Source of the DNA: Lepidodermella squamata
Taxonomy: Eukaryota; Gastrotricha
DNA: 64,000 bases
Reading direction: 5' to 3'
Assembly (NCBI GenBank): GCA_047495785.1
Contig: JBLDXI010000059.1
Span: forward strand, 186,001-250,000
How positions within the stretch are numbered: the first letter of the stretch is position 1; every line of letters starts with the position of its first letter. Positions 10,901-25,146 of this stretch are shown here, piece after piece. The notes beneath the pieces are model-generated. The model ran no database searches. It worked only from the letters and a program-made list of their open reading frames with translations, and was not told the origin of the DNA. Both the position numbers and the translations under genes were made by a program.

Positions 10901-13900
10901 GAAATGTAGTGCCGACATATAAAAAGTTGGATCCGATAATGTCTTTAATGAGATAGACGATAGCATCGATCGTAATTAAGGCCGAGGAAGGCGAATCTCT
11001 CCTTCATTAGGCAACCGAACGGCTCGCCATAACCTGCGCAAAGATTGCATCTGACACGACAGGCAACAGGACGAGAAGTAGGTCGCCATCAGATGTTCGT
11101 CCTTAATTAGCGCACTAAGCACCTGGTAGTACTTGTTTAGGAACTGTCCATGATTTAGGCCTGTAGAATCAAAGAGGCGGCGTAAATCTGCCTTGTAGTT
11201 GCAGTTGGGCAACGTTTCGAATACATGCAGCGGGAACATGACATCTTTGCTATACGAGCACCAAAATTGACTGGATATAGCAGAAGTGTGCCGCTGAGTC
11301 CGCAGCTCGCGGTACCGCTTTACCGCATCTTTTCCATGAGGTAGCTTGTCGATAAATTCGAAAATGTGTTTCGGCAGCTTCCCGGTATACCGCTCATCGA
11401 TTATGCGAGCCTAAGTCGTGTAATTTAGCGGCTCGCCATTAACCCTGTAGCATTGCAGGATAATCTAGAACAGAGTTCGGCTAGGCTCGGTCGCTCACTT
11501 TGCCGAACAGTCGGGGAATGTCGGCAGCCCGCGTCTCATACGTATTTTTAGCTGACCACAGCATCGCCGACTCGGGGCTGTCTATAGCCAATAGCTCCTT
11601 GTTATGCGCCATCGCGACAAAGGCACGAGCGATCACGGCCTGTAACGATAGAAAATTGAATGAACAAGAACGCCATTTAAATTTAAGATTTGTTCGTTGA
11701 TGCGTGATTTGCCTTGCCTTCGCCTTCCTCAAAACATTACAGCGCATTACAGCGATTCGGGCGTCGGTATTGAAATAGTCTACGAATCGCTTCGTGTAGA
11801 CATTGCGAGGCACCGGATCGGCTGGGCGGAAAGGAGCAGTCAATAAAGGACGCTTAGCGGCCGCTGAACCGGTGACAACTTGCTGTTGCGGCGCATCTTG
11901 AAGCTGTATTGCTGCAGCAGCAGCAGCAGTAGGCCCAATAGGGTCGGTGCCGATAGACCGCTTCCGTCGCTCGTCGCTCGTCCAACCTGCGCGGGCGATC
12001 AGTCCGAATCTCCCAACGGTCACGATTCTTTTTGACCAAGAGATCGCCACGCATAGTGCCATTAAAGGCTAGCACCGTGCTAGCGCAGGTGACGAGAACC
12101 CCGTCAGGCCTGTGACGATAGAAAATGGATATTAAATGGAAAACGAAAAATTAAATAAGCAAGAACGCCATTTAAATTTAAGATTTGTTGTCTACTCTGC
12201 AGAAAACACAGCTTTTCACAACTAGTTGTATCTGATGAAAGGCTTTGGAGTATGATGGATCGATTCTCTGTCCAGTAATTAGGAATTTACCCCTCCGCTA
12301 CCTCTGTCTCCGAATCTTAAGGAAAACTTGGCGTAAAGTGCATTACATGTCGAATAGTAATGTGATTTCTAGATAAATTTGGTCAGATAAATCCTGTTTT
12401 TCATGTTTCCGTTACATTCATGATAACTCATGGTTAATTTTTAGTCGTCCAAAACCGGCCAAACATCGCCGTTCGCCTCCTGTCGGTACTCGGCGCTTGC
12501 CTCGAGCAATGCAGGCCGGCGTTTCCTCCTGCCATCGGTCTTATCCCGGAAATTCGCAGCATTTTCGACGATTTCGTCGTCTCTTCGATCGCCACGTCCC
12601 ACCCGGTCGTACGAGCTGCTGCCCTTCGTGTCCTCGGGCAGTGCTGCTGTATCGATCGCGACCTGGCCAGTGCTTTCCACTCGACTTTCATCGTTCAGCT
12701 GTCACTCGAGGTTGGCAACGAGTCGGATAGCGAAATCGCCGATGGCCCGATAGCTGCGATGAAAGTGCTGACTGACATCGTCGTTCGACATGGCTTTGAG
12801 GTGTTCTCCAGCGACTGCGAAATCGCAAATGCGATCGCGTGTAAATTTCAGTCGAATGACACGGCTGTTCAACGCGCGGCCGGCGAATCGCTAGCCCAGA
12901 TCCTGCTCAGTGGCCGTTGCCCACGTAAACAAATCGCGGCACTCATGTCGCGACTGGTTCATTTCTGGTTCGAAGCTGATCTGGCTGCCGGGCGCGACCT
13001 CGACCCGCACTCTGAATTGCTTCGAGCTTCACTCGCTGCTTTCTTCCGCATGTACCCGACGTTGTCAGCTGGAGCCCTTGCCGCATTTGCCGAGTCTCTG
13101 TTTCCTACCTTGCGTTTGGTTGATGAAAATGTGTAAGTAATTTTGTGGTTAACGCTTACTTTTCAAAAATTTCGCGTTTTCTCAGATTCTCGAAGGTGAA
13201 GCCTCATGCTGTCGCTATGTTTTTCGCGCAGAAGATCTCTCCCTTAACTAATCCAGACTTGCCGAGCGATATCCATTCGCAAGCTGCTGTTATCCAACAA
13301 AGCCTCGCCTTGTTCCTGCTTAATGCTGTCCTTGAAGTTGTTCTTAAAATTAAAGAACGCGAAGCTCAAGATAGCAGTGAGCAGCCAATAGAAAGCAGTA
13401 ACAAAGAAAATGAGGCGGAGAAAACGCAGCAAGGCAACGAATTCGATTCGGACGAAGAACCGTTGCGCAAAAACACGACGATCAAAGAAAGCGCGAAAAA
13501 GCCGATGAAAGACCCGGCTCAACATCGAGACGAGTTGTGGTACCGAGTTATCACCGTAGCGAGCTGCGGTTTCATCACTACAGTTCAAGTTGGTCCCAAC
13601 TCCAAACATTCCGCGCGCCTTCATGACCTGTACTCAATAACTTCGAGGTTAGCCTCCTTTACATCATAATTTTCCATTTATTTATTCTTATTATTTTAGG
13701 TTGCTCAAGGAGCAATTTGAGTGGAAAATACCGATGGCACTGATCAAACGACGATGCCGTAAAGACGTTGAGAACTTTGCTAAAAACCTCGCCGTAGCGC
13801 TCAACATTGAGCAAGCGCCTGTATCTCAAGTTGTCTCGGCTTCGAAAGACATCTCTTCGACGAGAGTTGAAGAGACCCTCTCAGCGACAACCATCGACCA

Positions 13901-13928
13901 AAATACGACACAGGCAATCATGGCTTGA
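7975..13928 (+). CDS. NCAPG: Condensin I subunit 3 (CAP-G, HEAT-repeat protein)
   Basis: Six exons: 7975–8346, 8399–9527, 9580–9984, 12445–13132, 13186–13647 and 13700–13928. The total is 1,094 residues, close to the usual size of about 1,000. Four introns are 52–53 nt; intron 3 is 2,460 nt. CAP-G is the HEAT-repeat subunit that binds the CAP-H kleisin and DNA in condensin I, compacting mitotic chromosomes. Helical repeats are visible throughout, for example NDNATVRRLCCQMFARLMAG, ERLTDRSPAVRQAAARAAW and SSIATSHPVVRAAALRVLG. An acidic, charged stretch with SNKENEAEKT lies near the C terminus. The reading frame is kept at every junction, and exon 4 resumes exactly in phase (SVVQNRPN) after the giant intron. 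The start could instead be the in-frame ATG at 8014. Confidence 0.92.
10151..10174. repeat. Short interstitial telomere-like repeat (CCTAAC/CCTAAT)
   Basis: Four tandem hexamers close to CCCTAA occur inside NCAPG intron 3, with a degenerate continuation CAGTTAAATAACG. This is the TTAGGG-type telomere motif on the opposite strand. It may reflect telomere-mediated break repair or chance; it is too short to decide. Confidence 0.45.
10673..12110 (-). pseudogene. Antisense coding remnants nested in NCAPG intron 3
   Basis: Several protein-like open stretches run antisense to NCAPG. One, 12110 to about 11,990, begins right after an acceptor (CTATCGTCACAG) with PDGVLVTCASTVLAFNGTMR. An overlapping frame down to 11,710 encodes an Ala/Gln-rich segment then RNVYTKRFVDYFNTDARIAV. 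A stretch after a second acceptor at 11,642 reads AVIARAFVAMAHNKELLAID. Further blocks occur at 11,420–10,976 (with HVFETLPNCNYKADLRRLFD) and 10,966–10,673. Together they look like a multi-exon gene of several hundred residues, but frame changes and in-frame stops separate the blocks and no complete model can be drawn. I do not recognise the protein. It may be a nested gene with unusual splicing, a decayed gene, or the coding part of a mobile element that created the long intron. Confidence 0.45.
11642..11702 (-). repeat. Intron-like repeat copy A
   Basis: On the minus strand this segment contains ACAAATCTTAAATTTAAATG followed by GCGTTCTTG and ends TTTTCTATCGTTACAG. The same arrangement recurs at 12,111–12,190. 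Both copies sit directly before coding-like sequence beginning GCC and look like the 3' halves of two related introns. Confidence 0.6.
12111..12190 (-). repeat. Intron-like repeat copy B
   Basis: The second copy carries the same ~30-base segment (ACAAATCTTAAATTTAAATG then GCGTTCTTG) and ends TTTTCTATCGTCACAG. It is about 20 bases longer than copy A between these two shared parts. Confidence 0.6.
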
Positions 13929-13971
13929 TTGATACCATCTCATCATTTCGTTTTTCTTATTGCATGTATGA

Positions 13972-13977
13972 AATAAA
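13972..13977 (+). terminator. Polyadenylation signal AATAAA of NCAPG
   Basis: AATAAA lies 44 nt after the NCAPG stop codon and is followed by a T-rich stretch, fitting a short 3' UTR. Confidence 0.6.
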
Positions 13978-14372
13978 GCATGTCCGTTTTTCATATCTTC
14001 ATTTTTATTCATTCTCTCAATTTTCGCAATAAGGTTGGACCGGAGTGATGCACAGATGAATAATAGAATTTAAGAGACCTTGCGGAGTGTGGTCAGCAGT
14101 TAGATATACAAAATACTGGCTAAGGTGTTTACTCATATATTCAATTCAGATTTCTGTCATTATACGAACGTATGATAAATAATATCTTTAGTTATAGTAA
14201 TCCAACGATCAAATACTACTGCCAATATGTTATTGCAACGATGAAAGCGTTCAACACTAGTAACAAAAGGCTTACTGTCGCCATGAAAACGCAAAAATTT
14301 TGAAAAATGGGCAGCCACAAAAAAGAGAAAGAAAGCCCGCGTTACATAATAAACATCTGAAGGAGATTCCAC
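13978..14372. other. Convergent 3' spacer between NCAPG and the PAPS transporter
   Basis: The facing 3' ends of a plus-strand and a minus-strand gene lie about 440 nt apart. I see only AT-rich untranslated sequence here. Confidence 0.5.
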
Positions 14373-16171
14373 TCAAACGGCTTGGGGCTTAACGCTGCCG
14401 TTCTGGGAAAAGTCAGCGGGCTGAGACGAATTTTCGAGCAAAGGCAGAACCAAGTGTTTCTTTTCAGGGCTTTCGAAACTCGGCATGGTTTTCCGATGAG
14501 GGTACTTGAGATAAGTTTGAAGGCCGATAGAAATGAACACGACAACCAGGCCCATCATTCCGAGACCTGTTATTTCGTGGCCGTAGATGAGGCAACTGAG
14601 GAAAATGGCAAGGGCCTGGCGAACTGTCATTATGCTGACGAACACGACGGCGCCAAAAGACGCGATCGTGTAGTAGATAAATAGGCTACCAACTGCGCTG
14701 GAAATAGCCAACAGGACAACGTGAAGCGCGAATTCGCCAGATTCATTCATGAACTCCCATGCCTCGGAGAAGCCGCCTTGAACGAGGAGCGCCGTCGTAG
14801 TTAGCAGGGTGCCCCAGCAATTGATACCGGCCATCATGTCATACGACGAAATGTTCGGATATCGCCTGTGCAAGGAAAAGCAAGCAATTTAATGGAAAAT
14901 TTCGGCAAACAAATGTAACGTAAACAACAGCCCGGGCAAGTAAATTTTCCATTGCTATCGAGGCTAAAACATTCAGAGAAATTTGGTCTGACCCAGCAAA
15001 ATACCGAATGGTAGCCAATCGGGTTTATTCGGGTTTTCATCGGTCAAATCGCGGATAAACGATGTCAATTCGGGCAAAAAAAAACATTTCTACAAATCGT
15101 TGAAACCCCCAAAAATAGCTGCGCAATCCTAGGACACGGTGATACAAAATCCAGTACCTGAATAGTCGTTCCTCCCAATTAGACGTAAAGGCGTCAAAAG
15201 CCAAGTAGAGCGTCAGCAAAGCCATACCGGACATCGAAATAGCAATATGTGCTCCGTTGAGCTGGAAGTCGACTAGTGATGAGTCAGTAGATGTGACAGA
15301 AGAGTGCTTATCTGATTTGCGAACGCTTTCATTGCCGAATAGGAACAGCGTGACGCCCAGCGTCACTGAAATCGCGAACATGTACTCGCGGGACGTGTAG
15401 GTTTTGGCCTGGACACACCGACCCAGCAGCATGACCGCTATGATTTTCAACGTTTTACTGAGCACCTGCAGTGGGAAACTGACGTATTTCAGGGCCTCGT
15501 ATTGAAACCAAGTTGCCGTGATATTTGAGAGAGCTGCGTATAAATAGCAGTAGAATGGAATGTCGGGTTGAACGTTTGAAATTGCAGCAGACGATGGCGA
15601 CGATTGCTGCGGTAAGACGTACCGCTTCCGGAACCACAACGCAAATAGGGCAATTATGAAAGCAAGACTCCGGTTGCCGAAAACCAGAAACAGCGAATCT
15701 TTGAATTTTCGAGCTTGAGGACCGTAGCTGAGCGTAACCATACGTTCTTGTAGGATTCCCCAAGACAGGAAAGACAACTGAAGACCGGCCACGCAAATGC
15801 AGAGTTTCACAAGTGTGTGCCAGTTCCAGCAAGTTGTCAAATCTAACGAATGGCCGCCATGGCCGTGCTTGCCGTTGCCTTTAGTCGGAGCAGTCTGCGG
15901 CCCAGATGGGTCGCCAATCAACCACAGCAGAACACGGGATAACCGAGGATAATCTGAACGAAAAAAATTTCATTAATTTCAGGGAAGTTCGTTCAAGGTG
16001 GATTGACTTACTGAGCCGTAACTGGAAGAGCCATTTGTGGCCAAAAGTGACGAGAATTATGACAGGAACGACGACGATAGCGTAGGAGAAAGCATTTGCG
16101 ACGACTGTGTAGTACCACGAATGTGAATTTGATACTACGGAGTGATGAACGGTGGAGCCATCGTCCGGCAT
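14373..16171 (-). CDS. SLC35B2: Adenosine 3'-phospho-5'-phosphosulfate (PAPS) transporter, SLC35B2 type
   Basis: Three exons, 16171–16012, 15953–15158 and 14865–14373, with introns of 58 and 292 nt, giving 482 residues. This multi-membrane nucleotide-sugar-transporter family protein carries the activated sulfate donor PAPS into the Golgi lumen for sulfation of glycans and proteins. Diagnostic segments include GLQLSFLSWGILQERMVTLSYG, QYEALKYVSFPLQVLSKTLK, YLAFDAFTSNWEERLFR and the last pair of helices FIYYTIASFGAVVFVSIMTV with RQALAIFLSCLIYGHE. All align in order with vertebrate PAPST1. An N-terminal membrane segment (AIVVVPVIILVTFGHKWLF) precedes the core, as usual. An acceptor ending CTCTAG at 16187 lies 15 nt before the ATG. 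The 292-nt intron is longer than typical here but has no recognisable insert. Confidence 0.93.
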
Positions 16172-16463
16172 AATATAAAATAAAATCTAGAGGAAATAAA
16201 GTGAAATTACATTTATAGCAAAAGATTATATTCATTCGGAGCAAGAACGGCCCGGTTCACATCGTCAAATAATAACACAGACCATTCTGAGCCGGAAAGA
16301 AAACACAAATTATGAGCACGCGTATGTTGTTTTCGTAGAGTTGCATCGAGTCAGTCAACACAAAAACAGCGGACAACAATTTCAACACGAACTAATCGGT
16401 ACTATTATACTCTTATAGTAAAAATCGCACTTTGATTTCATGTGTAATGTGACGTAGGTATTA

Positions 16464-19143
16464 TTATTTGCTCGATGAAGAAGAACGCGATGACGAGCTT
16501 GAGCTAGATGCCGAGCTCGAAGATGAGCTCGATGACGAGTCAGACGATGAGGATGAGTCGGTAGACGGCGACCGTCTGCGAGCGCGAGAGTCATTTTCGC
16601 GGCGACGTGGTGGCGATCGGCGCGGCGGTGACCGGTTCCGCCCGGCGCCTGATCGTGTCCTAGGGGACCGAGACCGTGAACGGGAGCGGCGCTTTGTGGC
16701 GTCACGACGGCTGTCATTCCTCTGTCGCGACGACCGTCTCGGTTCACCTCGACGACTAGATCAGAAACAAGATGAAGGGATAAATTCGAATTTAAATAAA
16801 TAAAGGTGAATATTTGAAGCGGAAACAAACAAACTTGACGCAGTGAAAATATTATCCACGCGCCGCGATATCAATTTAAGGTTCGGCACGTGCTCTAACA
16901 ATAGAATAACAATAGACAAACGGATGAAATTTTGGCCTGATTTAGCAATCAAGAAGGTTGCCAAACCAATCTGGACAAAATTTTCGTTTCACGTAAAAAT
17001 TGTTTGTCGGTTTTCTGTTAATTTGATACGGTACAATAACGCGTAGAATTTTACAAGTTTCTTTTTCACGTAAAATTTATCCAGAAAAAAATCAGAATAC
17101 AAAATTCCTTGATCTGCTCCTAAATCAGTGTATTAAATAAAGAGTATTAAAACCGCAGGAATGCAATGACATTAAGAATGAAGGTACTTGAGCATAATAA
17201 GCAGGGTAAATCCAATAAGGCGCTAAATTATTATCAAAACGTGACCAGGTGAAAAAAAACTTACGCTGAGTCGTGCTCGCTAGCTCGGCCCCTGTCGTCG
17301 GGGTCTCGCCGTTTCGCCGCTGTCGAGTTATGAGGCTCTTTCGCTGGCTCCTTGACAGCCGCAGCAGATGGAATGACAGGCGTTTCTTTGTCGTCTTCCT
17401 TGCGCTCTGACTTGGAGCCAGCGCTGTTATTCGGGTCTGCCAACGCCGATGGTGTGCCCATTTGCGCGTTTTCGTCCACAAAAACCGGTGGCGTCGGCAG
17501 TTTCGCCTGCTGCGAGTCTTCAACCATCGGAGTCACAGGCGTCGGCGCCGGTAAATTGCTATCACTCGTCGCTGCCATAGTGCTGCTCTCAACAGTCGTC
17601 ATCGACTCAGCATTTTCTACGGTAGTATTATGCGCTGTTTCAGCCGAGTCCTCCTCAGTCTCGCTTCCGTCGCCATTCTTGCCATTATTTATAGTACTAT
17701 TGTTATTACCCGAAACAACTGGAGCAGAGGTGATCAATTCGGTTCCACCGGGGGCTGGTACTAAATCGTTGCTCTCCTCGCCGTCCTCGTCCGGCAAATC
17801 CGCGGATTCCGCCGACTCTTCGGGCATGAAACGGGAAGCTCGCGTTCGCTTCTCATCACCGTTATTGCTGTTGGACTTGTCCTGCGCCTTCTGCTCACCG
17901 CTGATCATCAAATCTGTGTCTTCCTCGAGTTCGCGCCGCTTTTTCGCAATCTCAGCATCAATTGCCTCGCGACTTTTCACCAGCATAGCGTCGGTTGCGG
18001 CGCTCGGTTTCGCCGGCAGCCAGCAAATCGACGGCTGGTGGGTGGTTCGAATGAAAAACCCCAGGGGTGAAACACTCTTCTCCCACATGTCGAATTCGCT
18101 CAACATGCGAATCTTCGTCTCCATTTCACGAACTCGGCGAAGCTCAGCCATTCTTTCTGTCTTGAGCTCTCGTGACTTGGCATCGCGTTCAGCCTTTTCG
18201 TTCCGCTCTTTCTCCTCGAGGCGTTGAGCGATCTCGCTGCGCTTCTTTTCAACTTCGGTATGAGTTTCCATCTCGTTTTTGAACTTCCGCAACGTTCCCA
18301 TTAGCATTGCACTGAATAAACGCCGATTCCGTTGCTGAGCCTCGTTGTCGGTTTGCTGCTTCGCAATTTGATCTTCGCGCGATTTTTGAGTCGGTGTCGC
18401 CGGTGTCGCAGCAGCCCCAGTTGCTGAATTTCGGTTGCTGACGACAATGGATGATTGCACCTTCGAATCTTCTTCGTCTGAATTTTGATCATCACTATCG
18501 CTTTGATTATCGTACTCGTGATCTTCGCGGTCGTCGTGCTCGTGGCGGCGGCGTTTCGCTGAGGTAGGGTCGTTTTTTTGCTGTAGAGCTCGGCGAGAGG
18601 TGGGTACTGCAACTTGACTGCCAAGCCTGCCGCCCGAAATAGCTGAAGTTCTCCTGGGTAAAGAAAAAATTTCATCTAAAAACGATGCTTCATTAGCGTA
18701 AAAACAACAGCTGAATAACAAACGAATCATATGACTATAGTCTCCTAAGTTTCAAGCTGAGTAAATAAGAGCAAACCTATGGGAATATATAATAAATTCA
18801 GCGAATCGATATAGCTCGCATATAGGGCGTAGACTACAACACAGAGGCGATTGTCATCTACTAGGGTAAAAATTGAATCCATAGGTAATACTGTGCTCTC
18901 TAAAGGGTTGTTACTATTTTTTCGGAGGGGGGTCAAGAAAATTCACCTTGCATTGGTTTCAGCTGGCCGGCCTCTCGATTGCTGCTGGCCTTGTCTGTTG
19001 CCAGCACCTCGACCGATCTGACGGGCATTATCGAAGCCAAGCTTCCGTATGTCTTCGTCGACGTTGTGAAGGCGTTCGCGTGCTTTTGCAAGCTCAGCTT
19101 GAAGAGTAGCTAACGATGCAGTTCCACCGCCTTCGACAGCCAT
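16464..19143 (-). CDS. PNN: Pinin, splicing and exon-junction-associated SR-related protein
   Basis: Exons 19143–18947, 18653–17265 and 16755–16464 are separated by introns of 293 and 509 nt and encode 625 residues. The N terminus (LATLQAELAKARERLHNVDE then DIRKLGF) matches the pinin/SDK/memA start. The pinin core includes QQRNRRLFSAMLMGTLRKFK and a long Glu/Arg-rich coiled coil. A long acidic, Ser/Thr-rich region with low complexity follows. The last exon encodes an RS domain (KRRSRSRSRSPRTRSGAGR) ending in a polyserine tail and SSSSSK. Pinin is a nuclear-speckle protein in the ASAP/PSAP and spliceosome context that affects alternative splicing; in vertebrates it was also described at desmosomes. 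The splice into the RS exon restores the frame exactly. An acceptor at 19163 lies 19 nt before the start. Confidence 0.93.
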
Positions 19144-19163
19144 AATGTTTTTAATTAATGATC

Positions 19164-20187
19164 TAAAATTATTATAAAAAAAACCGAGATTTCAACAACC
19201 ATTTTATTCCTGAATGTTCAATTCAACAAGATTGGGTCTATATGTATATGAATATTACTATTACAAGAATAATAATAATAATCACCAGCGCAATAATCGA
19301 TAAGGATTCCAGGCCTCGCTCGCAACGACTTTATCCGTCGAGGGGCGACACGACTTAGTACATCAGAGCGACTATGTACACGTTGTTGCTGTTGGTGTTT
19401 CATAGAAAAGCGAGCGTCGCGGCCTGGAATCAAACCGCGTAAAGGACGAAGCATGTCGACGGGAGCCTAACACCTGCAGTCACTGTACACGCTAAATAGT
19501 AGTAAAACGGACTCCTCGACCATTGTTCATCATCAAAATTTTGCAACCACAACAGGAAAGCGAGCGCTGCCAACAAGCTCGCGCGCAGTTTCTCATCATT
19601 TTTTCCGCTGAAAAATAAAAAGAATTTGAAAGAAACGAGAAAATGTAGCGACTGCGCAAAGAAAAGCCAGAATCATCGAATAACGCGAACGAGAAAACGA
19701 GAGACAACGCGACGCAAGAAGAAGAACGGGCGGTGTTCATCGGTTATTACAATAATATATATAGCTGTATCATATCAAGTTTATAGAGCCGATTTTCTTC
19801 AGATTTTTTCTTTTTATTTGCTTTGTTGTCCTTTTCATTTTTTAACCAGTTCAGGTTGGGCACAATTTTTTTTTCGTTTTTCATCAATCCGTATTTTTTT
19901 CGCGCCATTATGATGATTCCGAGCGGCTAATTATCAATTTTTTTTGTTACGTTTCATAAGTGTGAAAAACCGTAATTGATATCCGAGAATACAGTCGATA
20001 ACAAACAAACTCAAACAGTTGATATTTTTTTGCTGATGACGAAGATGTTGTTAGGGCAGACCAGCGTTTTCAAAGAGGAATTCATTTTTATGAAGTTTTT
20101 CGTCGTCAGAAAGCGTTTTGAACAATACATAATTAATACACGCCGACGAGAACTGAAAGATTTTTTATTATTGATTATTATTAATAT
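19164..20187. other. Spacer between poly(A) polymerase and pinin
   Basis: About 1 kb of mixed composition with A/T-rich runs, T homopolymers and an (AAT)n-like stretch near 19,271. It holds the 3' UTR of the poly(A) polymerase gene and the upstream region of pinin. I see no further gene. Confidence 0.5.
20164..20169 (-). terminator. Polyadenylation signal of the poly(A) polymerase gene
   Basis: AATAAA on the minus strand, about 20 nt past the stop codon at 20188. This would make a very short 3' UTR, in keeping with the compact gene structure. Confidence 0.5.
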
Positions 20188-22789
<2,602 letters not shown>

Positions 22790-22809
22790 TTTAGATTATT
22801 CAAAAATCC

Positions 22810-24601
22810 TATAGCAAATGTGAAAGGCTTCGTAAGAATATTCAAACAAAAACAGCCAGATACCGTTAAATACCTTACATCTAACTAGCTATATAAATCA
22901 CGATTTACATAAATGGATTAAAACAATTAGCCGCAGTTCATAGATTTGGGTATTCTTACTGAACTAAACAGTAAACCTGCCAGCGATAGCGATCAAATAG
23001 TCAATCTATTATTATTATCTATTAGCATGTAGGAATGAGTACGGGAAAAATGTATGCCAGGCGATCTTTCTTCTTTCTGTTTCTCTTCCCGGTTAAGAGT
23101 GAGACTGAACACTGCAGCAATTCCAAGTTCAATTCTAAATGTCAGCCTCGAATTTCTAGGATTTCAAACTTAGAGCTATCCCCTCATCTTGATATCTAAG
23201 GCTCCGTGGTTTCGAATTTCGAAGTAGTAACTAGCTTCACAGAAACATTAAAGAGGAGCAAGGAAGGAAAATCGCACGGCAATCGATGATTCTTCGCAAA
23301 ATAAATACAAATGCACGATGTAGGATGTATAACATATTCCTATAACCTGGTGAACAAACTTTAAACTTAAAAGCGAGGACAAACAGAAAATGATGATGAT
23401 GATGATGATGATGACGGCTTTCCACTTTCAATCCAATTATTCAGGGTTTCGCCGCTTCTACAACAGAGGCACAATTTCTTTTGGCAAGGTCACGCCACCA
23501 GGTTCTCTTCCTGGCCAACTCTCTCAGATGGACGATGTCTTTGTGGCAGAAAAGCAGAAAAGGTAATCCGAAAACTCCTGCTAACCCTCATCATCGAAGG
23601 CAAAACTCCGTGGCTTTTTCCGCGAGAGCGACTTTGCAAAGTTTTTTGGTTTTCACATATAATTTAGAAAATATCTTGTTAACATGTTATCATAAAGTTT
23701 TTCAACTCGAATTATGTAGTATTACAAATAATTCCAAAAAATGTGCCACTGTTTTGTGGGTGAAATCACGATGGACGCGGGTGTGTCAGCAAATAACCCG
23801 ATCGAAAACCGATCGAAAAACTGGTGAGGGCCGTGAAAAACAAAAGGTTGCGGCGAAGAGGTGACTGGAAACTCGATGAGAGTGCCAGTGGAGGATGCCA
23901 CTGATTGATAGCTTTTATTTAGCGGGCTTCGTGGGAAGCGTTGCAACCTTGATTTTGTCTGTTAACACTATTGGAACTATGTAAAGTATGCGCAAACTTT
24001 TTTGCCTCGTTTTTTTTAAGAACTCCATAACCATGAGGAATTTTGGAATGCGGTTCTCGCCAGTTGATTAGATGATTAGATCTAGCCTGGGGTAATCTTT
24101 CCTCAAATTTTCGTTTGAATGGGGTTCGGGAGAAAAAATTGATGATGAAAATGCTGTCCACCAACCGCGATTGTGGGTTTTTTTTATTGATCCGTGCCAA
24201 TTTTATGAAACCTTGAGTTTCGGAGATTTGTGCAATGAATGTTTGTTTCGGAAATCGGTGACTTGGATCCATCACGGACCATTTTGCTGTAATTTTAGAT
24301 TACTATTATAATCACATTTTTAATCGTTAAAAATGGATAAAAGTAACTCCGCAAGCAGCAAGCTTATAATGTGACTTTCTTCAGGCGAGTTAGAAACCAT
24401 AGGGTAAACGGGGTAAAGGTAAATTGGCATTCGGAAGTAGCTGTGGTCATTAACTTTGGGGTCATTCCCTGTTTAGAGTGATTATTGCTCTGCCGCGTTA
24501 CTTTTTCCAGCCGGATGGCTGCTGACAGCTTTTTGATGTTCTTTATTCGTAGAGTTTTTCGCTTCTGATAAACTGTAGTCTGGAAGGATCGAGCAACCGT
24601 C
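22810..24601. other. Intergenic region, no convincing gene
   Basis: About 1.8 kb between poly(A) polymerase and the next locus. Open stretches near 23,481–23,864 and 23,919–24,275 have no recognisable domain, start context or splice signals and are probably chance. A (ATG)n microsatellite lies at 23,391–23,414. Confidence 0.5.
23391..23414. repeat. (ATG)n microsatellite
   Basis: Eight TGA/ATG trinucleotide units in a row, in non-coding sequence. Confidence 0.9.
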
Positions 24602-24876
24602 TCAGTTTTGTCCGACAATGGGAATCAGCGACTTTGAAGGGCCCCAGTCAGCCTTGAGACTAAGACTACATTTTAGTCTCAAGCAGTCAGCCCCCATGAG
24701 TAGGAATTGTAACATAATAAGCACTGTGGAACCAAACTGTCTTCATCGAAACTGAAGCGTAGCGTTTTTTCGCTCTCCAGTTCTTCCATTCGACTAATCG
24801 CGATTACAAAGCTTCTGATTCGATTTTCGACATCTTCTTTTCTAAAGACATCTTTAAAAGATTCCAAAAGACTCAT
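24602..24876 (-). CDS. Possible small protein gene (71 residues)
   Basis: An ATG at 24876 opens MSLLESFKDVFRKEDVENRI followed by a charged helical stretch. A candidate 59-nt intron (24724–24666, GT–AG) joins exon 24876–24725 to 24665–24602, which ends at a stop after SLIPIVGQN. The total is a multiple of three, and intron length matches the rest of the window. It would be divergently arranged with ZFPL1, about 270 nt away. No family is recognised, there is no acceptor just before the ATG, and the model is too short to rule out chance. Confidence 0.32.
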
Positions 24877-25146
24877 TCGACCCGTTAGAAGTTAGAAGAG
24901 AAAACTGTTTCGAGCTATGGGGAAACGTTAGTAATAAATATGAAGAACGCGTTTAATGTGCAAAATCTATCAGTATGAATAGAGGCATTCCCCGTCTTGT
25001 GACGTTACTAACTGCTTCTTTTCTTTTTCATCTTCCCATGGACATGGTAGTCTCCATTTTTTAAGATTTGAGATTTGAGATTTCAAGGTGATTTTATGTT
25101 AATTTTTATCAATATAGTTTTCCTTGACGATTGATTACCTATCATA

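Larger units (their letters stand above)
9985..12444 (+). other. NCAPG intron 3, 2.46 kb, with inserted sequence
   Basis: Bounded by GTAAGC at 9985 and TTTTTAG at 12444. It is about 47 times longer than the other introns of this gene. It contains telomere-like repeats (about 10,151–10,174) and several antisense open stretches (10,673–12,075), described separately. The excess length is best explained by insertion of foreign or duplicated DNA into a formerly short intron. Confidence 0.85.

Noticed and set aside
10673-11239. NELF-B-like protein in the NCAPG intron
   Set aside because: A faint pattern similarity in one helical block could not be extended to neighbouring blocks.
16468-16803. Acidic/Arg-rich plus-strand frame
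   Set aside because: It is the reverse of the pinin RS-domain exon, which is required in frame by the splice model on the minus strand.
17352-18227. 291-codon plus-strand open frame opposite pinin
   Set aside because: It is the complement of the Ser/Glu-rich pinin coding exon; its composition follows from the pinin codons and no domain or splice signal supports it.
24364-24618. 84-codon Lys/Thr-rich frame as an exon of the small gene at 24,876
   Set aside because: No acceptor in the right phase leads into it, and an in-frame TGA precedes it.
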